A stretch of DNA of 31,373 bases from a virus. The position numbers were made by a program, and so were the translations under genes. Each line of letters starts with the position of its first letter. Within the stretch, counting starts at the first letter, position 1. The stretch covers positions 1 through 31,373 of the IMG/VR virus record IMGVR_UViG_3300044712_001348. The stretch is one strand, 5' to 3'. Below, piece after piece: positions 29,682-31,373 of the stretch. A model generated the notes under the pieces. The model searched no databases. It was not told the origin of the DNA and saw only the letters and a list, made by a program, of their open reading frames with translations.

Positions 29682-30223
29682 TTGTAACCGAAACTATACC
29701 TACAGACCTCGTAACTTGGGCGGACATAAAGGCGCATATCAAAGATATAGACGACTCTGAAAAGTCGTATGTTATGTCTCTCGCCAATGCTTGCGTTGAG
29801 CAATTCGAGCGAGAAACCAACCTTGCTACGGCGGCTCGCTCTGTCTCAATACGCTACTCATATGAAGACCTTGAGGAGTCAAACTGTCTGCCAATCCCAA
29901 AGGGACCAGTCATTAGTATAACGAGCGTCTCCAATGGCTCTCAATCGCTCTCCGCAACAGATTACGAGTTGAGACAAGTTGGCAACCTCTACTATGTCTA
30001 TCTGTACTCCGCTCTCCCTACGAGCGTCTCATTGCCTCTAACGCTTACGGTTTCGGTTGGTCACTCAACTGTACCGCAGAGCATTAAAGAGGCGGTACTC
30101 ATTCATACGGAAACCCTTTGGAGAAACAGAGGGGCAACGAGCGGACAACAGCAGTATCTACTTGAGTTGGGACTTGAGAGGATTTACAGAAACTACGACA
30201 CTATTAAGGCAGTTATAGGCTAA
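29678..30223 (+). CDS. Head-tail connector protein (gp6-like)
   Basis: 181 residues. TWADIKAHIKDIDDSEKSYVMS starts a helical N-terminus typical of gp6-like connectors; a middle beta part (PIPKGPVISITSVSNG, TDYELRQVGNLYYVYL) and a C-terminal helix follow (IKEAVLIHTETLWRNRGATS). Order after capsid and before the head-closure protein agrees. It would form a ring beneath the portal. The stop overlaps the next start (TAATG). Confidence 0.85.
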   Translation: MIVTETIPTDLVTWADIKAHIKDIDDSEKSYVMSLANACVEQFERETNLATAARSVSIRYSYEDLEESNCLPIPKGPVISITSVSNGSQSLSATDYELRQVGNLYYVYLYSALPTSVSLPLTLTVSVGHSTVPQSIKEAVLIHTETLWRNRGATSGQQQYLLELGLERIYRNYDTIKAVIG

Positions 30224-30552
30224 TGATTTTAGAAAGCGGAGAACTTGATAGCAGACTAACGCTCTATAAGCGGTCCTCAAAGCGAGACGCTACGGGCGAC
30301 CCTATCGACTCGCCTACAGAGATTGGCTCCTATTGGGCAAAACTAACTGTCTTGACCAATCGCAATGCAGCAATCGGTAAAGGCTTTGCAGCAACGGTTA
30401 ACTATGAGGCAAAGTTGAGGTATCGAGAGACGGCAACGAATGACTGCGAGGCGGTAATAAATGGGCAACGCTACTACGTCAATGGCGTTATCCATGACCC
30501 CTCAAGAATGAAGAATTGGACAACGCTCTTTCTTACGAGGCTCGAAACCTAA
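30223..30552 (+). CDS. Head closure / head-tail adaptor protein (SPP1 gp16-like)
   Basis: 109 residues, beta-rich: ELDSRLTLYKRSSKRDATGD, SYWAKLTVLTNR and INGQRYYVNGVIHDPSRMKN. The pattern of 'R.t.y..s...d..G......' followed by 'W A...' and 'v.g..y.v.gv...' is that of the gp16-like head-tail joining family. Overlaps neighbours on both sides by TAATG. Length typical. Confidence 0.82.
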   Translation: MILESGELDSRLTLYKRSSKRDATGDPIDSPTEIGSYWAKLTVLTNRNAAIGKGFAATVNYEAKLRYRETATNDCEAVINGQRYYVNGVIHDPSRMKNWTTLFLTRLET

Positions 30553-31025
30553 TGAATATCAAGAGCGAGACTTTCGACCTCTCGGGGTTTGACGAATTGA
30601 CAAAAGGCTTTGAGCGTCTTGAGGCTTGGGCGCATGGAGACATTCTCAAGCAATCCGCTCAAGCAGCGGCTCAAACTCTTGCAGACGGAGCAAAGCGACA
30701 CGCACCAGTAAAGAGCGGACGCCTACTCAATGCAATCAAAGTCAGAGCGGGCAAGGCAAGGAAAGGCTCATTCTCATTCCTCGCAAGCGTTGGCAAGAAA
30801 TGGTTTGTAGGAGACGAGTTTTACGGAGCGTTTCAAGAGTTTGGTTTCTACAGAGGCAAGAGAAAGAGTTTTGCAAAGAGCGAGAAAGGCAAGGCTCAAG
30901 GACGGACAAAGGTAGAGGGGTATCACTTCATGGAGTTGGGATTTGAGGAAACCAAAGACCAAGCCTTGCAGACCTTTCTCAACAACGCAAAGACCTTAAT
31001 GGAGAGGGAAGCAACACAACAATGA
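30552..31025 (+). CDS. HK97 gp10-like tail completion protein
   Basis: 157 residues from ATG 30552, which overlaps the preceding stop. SGFDELTKGFERLEAWAHGD, then AKRHAPVKSGRLLNAIKVRA is the conserved 'A..APV.tG.L..si' motif; FYGAFQEFGFYRG and GYHFMELGFEETKDQALQTF match the 'Y..y.EfG' and 'P....a.' parts. It is the standard neighbour of DUF3168-like proteins. The product sits at the head-tail interface. Confidence 0.88.
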   Translation: MNIKSETFDLSGFDELTKGFERLEAWAHGDILKQSAQAAAQTLADGAKRHAPVKSGRLLNAIKVRAGKARKGSFSFLASVGKKWFVGDEFYGAFQEFGFYRGKRKSFAKSEKGKAQGRTKVEGYHFMELGFEETKDQALQTFLNNAKTLMEREATQQ

Positions 31026-31373
31026 ACTTGGGGAGCGTCATAGTCAATAGGTTGGAAAGCGATACTGCAATAACGGCTCTCGTTGGGAATAGCATTTACC
31101 CCAACTATCGAGACGACGTTGTACCCTCGCTCGTCTATGACATTTCGCAGAATGATAACGCAGAGACGGACGCATTAGAAGGACGAGCGTTGATAAGTGC
31201 GGAAGTAGTTATTAGCGTAATTGCAAAAAGGTATGAGGACGCTTGTCCGATAGCGGACGCGGTATTCTCAAATCTCGATTATGCAGAATGGATAGACAGC
31301 GGCGTAACCGTTGTCTCATGTTTCTTCTCAAGCAGAGAAGAGGATTACATAGAGCAAGCGAGTAAAAACAAGC
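31022..31373 (+). CDS. Tail completion protein (DUF3168-like), 5' part
   Basis: This gene starts at ATG 31022, overlapping the previous stop (ATGA), and runs past the end of the window. Through the 127-bp overlap it continues in frame at the left end to the stop at 169-171. The whole product is about 131 residues. Confidence 0.78.
   Translation, partial: MNLGSVIVNRLESDTAITALVGNSIYPNYRDDVVPSLVYDISQNDNAETDALEGRALISAEVVISVIAKRYEDACPIADAVFSNLDYAEWIDSGVTVVSCFFSSREEDYIEQASKNK
31247..31373. repeat. Terminal direct repeat, right copy
   Basis: Identical to bases 1-127. The coding frame passes through the repeat without change, which shows that the two ends are the same place on a circular or circularly permuted molecule. 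Confidence 0.95.

Noticed and set aside
1-31373. CRISPR array, diversity-generating retroelement or insertion sequence
   Set aside because: No spaced repeat array, reverse transcriptase, template/variable repeat pair or transposase was seen.

Overview
The window is a complete tailed-phage genome, apparently temperate, presented as a linearised circle. Bases 1-127 recur exactly as bases 31247-31373, so the unique length is 31,246 bp. One tail gene begins at 31022, runs off the right edge and finishes at 171. Head, packaging and tail genes follow the HK97-like siphovirus order (HNH endonuclease, small and large terminase, portal, prohead protease, major capsid protein, head-tail connectors, tail tube, frameshifted tail chaperone, tape measure, tail tip). 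An integrase lies beside a putative attP that carries the 3' end of a tRNA gene. The host cannot be fixed from sequence alone. The integrase (first catalytic Arg apparently absent, LALNCGYYQSDIGGI box) and the AAA ATPase both resemble, from memory, families common in Planctomycetota; that host is an unverified inference.

Layout. 1-7252: tail completion, tail tube, chaperone G/GT with an A AAA AAG slippery site, tape measure and three tail-tip/baseplate proteins, ended by a terminator. 7338-8616: short, partly paralogous, Trp-rich hypothetical genes. 8617-9066: attP core with five arm-type repeats. 9067-10419: integrase. 10561-11576: small accessory genes separated by strong terminators. 11621-13385: minus-strand module of two small paralogous proteins and an AAA ATPase, with a terminator-bearing leader. 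13506-14645: 1.1 kb without genes, with iteron-like repeats and many hairpins; it is the best candidate origin/control region. 14646-15050 (minus): membrane protein resembling the C-terminal part of an SPFH/band-7 protein, preceded by a structured leader and terminator. 15374-16327: small genes and a possible small-RNA locus. 16334-19645: collagen-repeat tail fibre and associated proteins. 19629-23522: HNH endonuclease, a string of small overlapping genes sharing one ribosome-binding cassette, a tRNA-like RNA and two glycosyltransferase-like genes. 23547-31373: a second tRNA-like RNA, terminases, portal, protease, capsid and connectors.

Across the genome, eight copies of a 24-bp asymmetric motif (core AAGTNCAAAAGTTCAGA) lie at gene ends and in intergenic gaps, mostly oriented with transcription, like the stoperators of some temperate phages. 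Two RNAs have tRNA-like D- and T-arms but abnormal anticodon arms. No endolysin, classical repressor or DNA polymerase was recognised. These functions must be absent, divergent or hidden in the unassigned genes.
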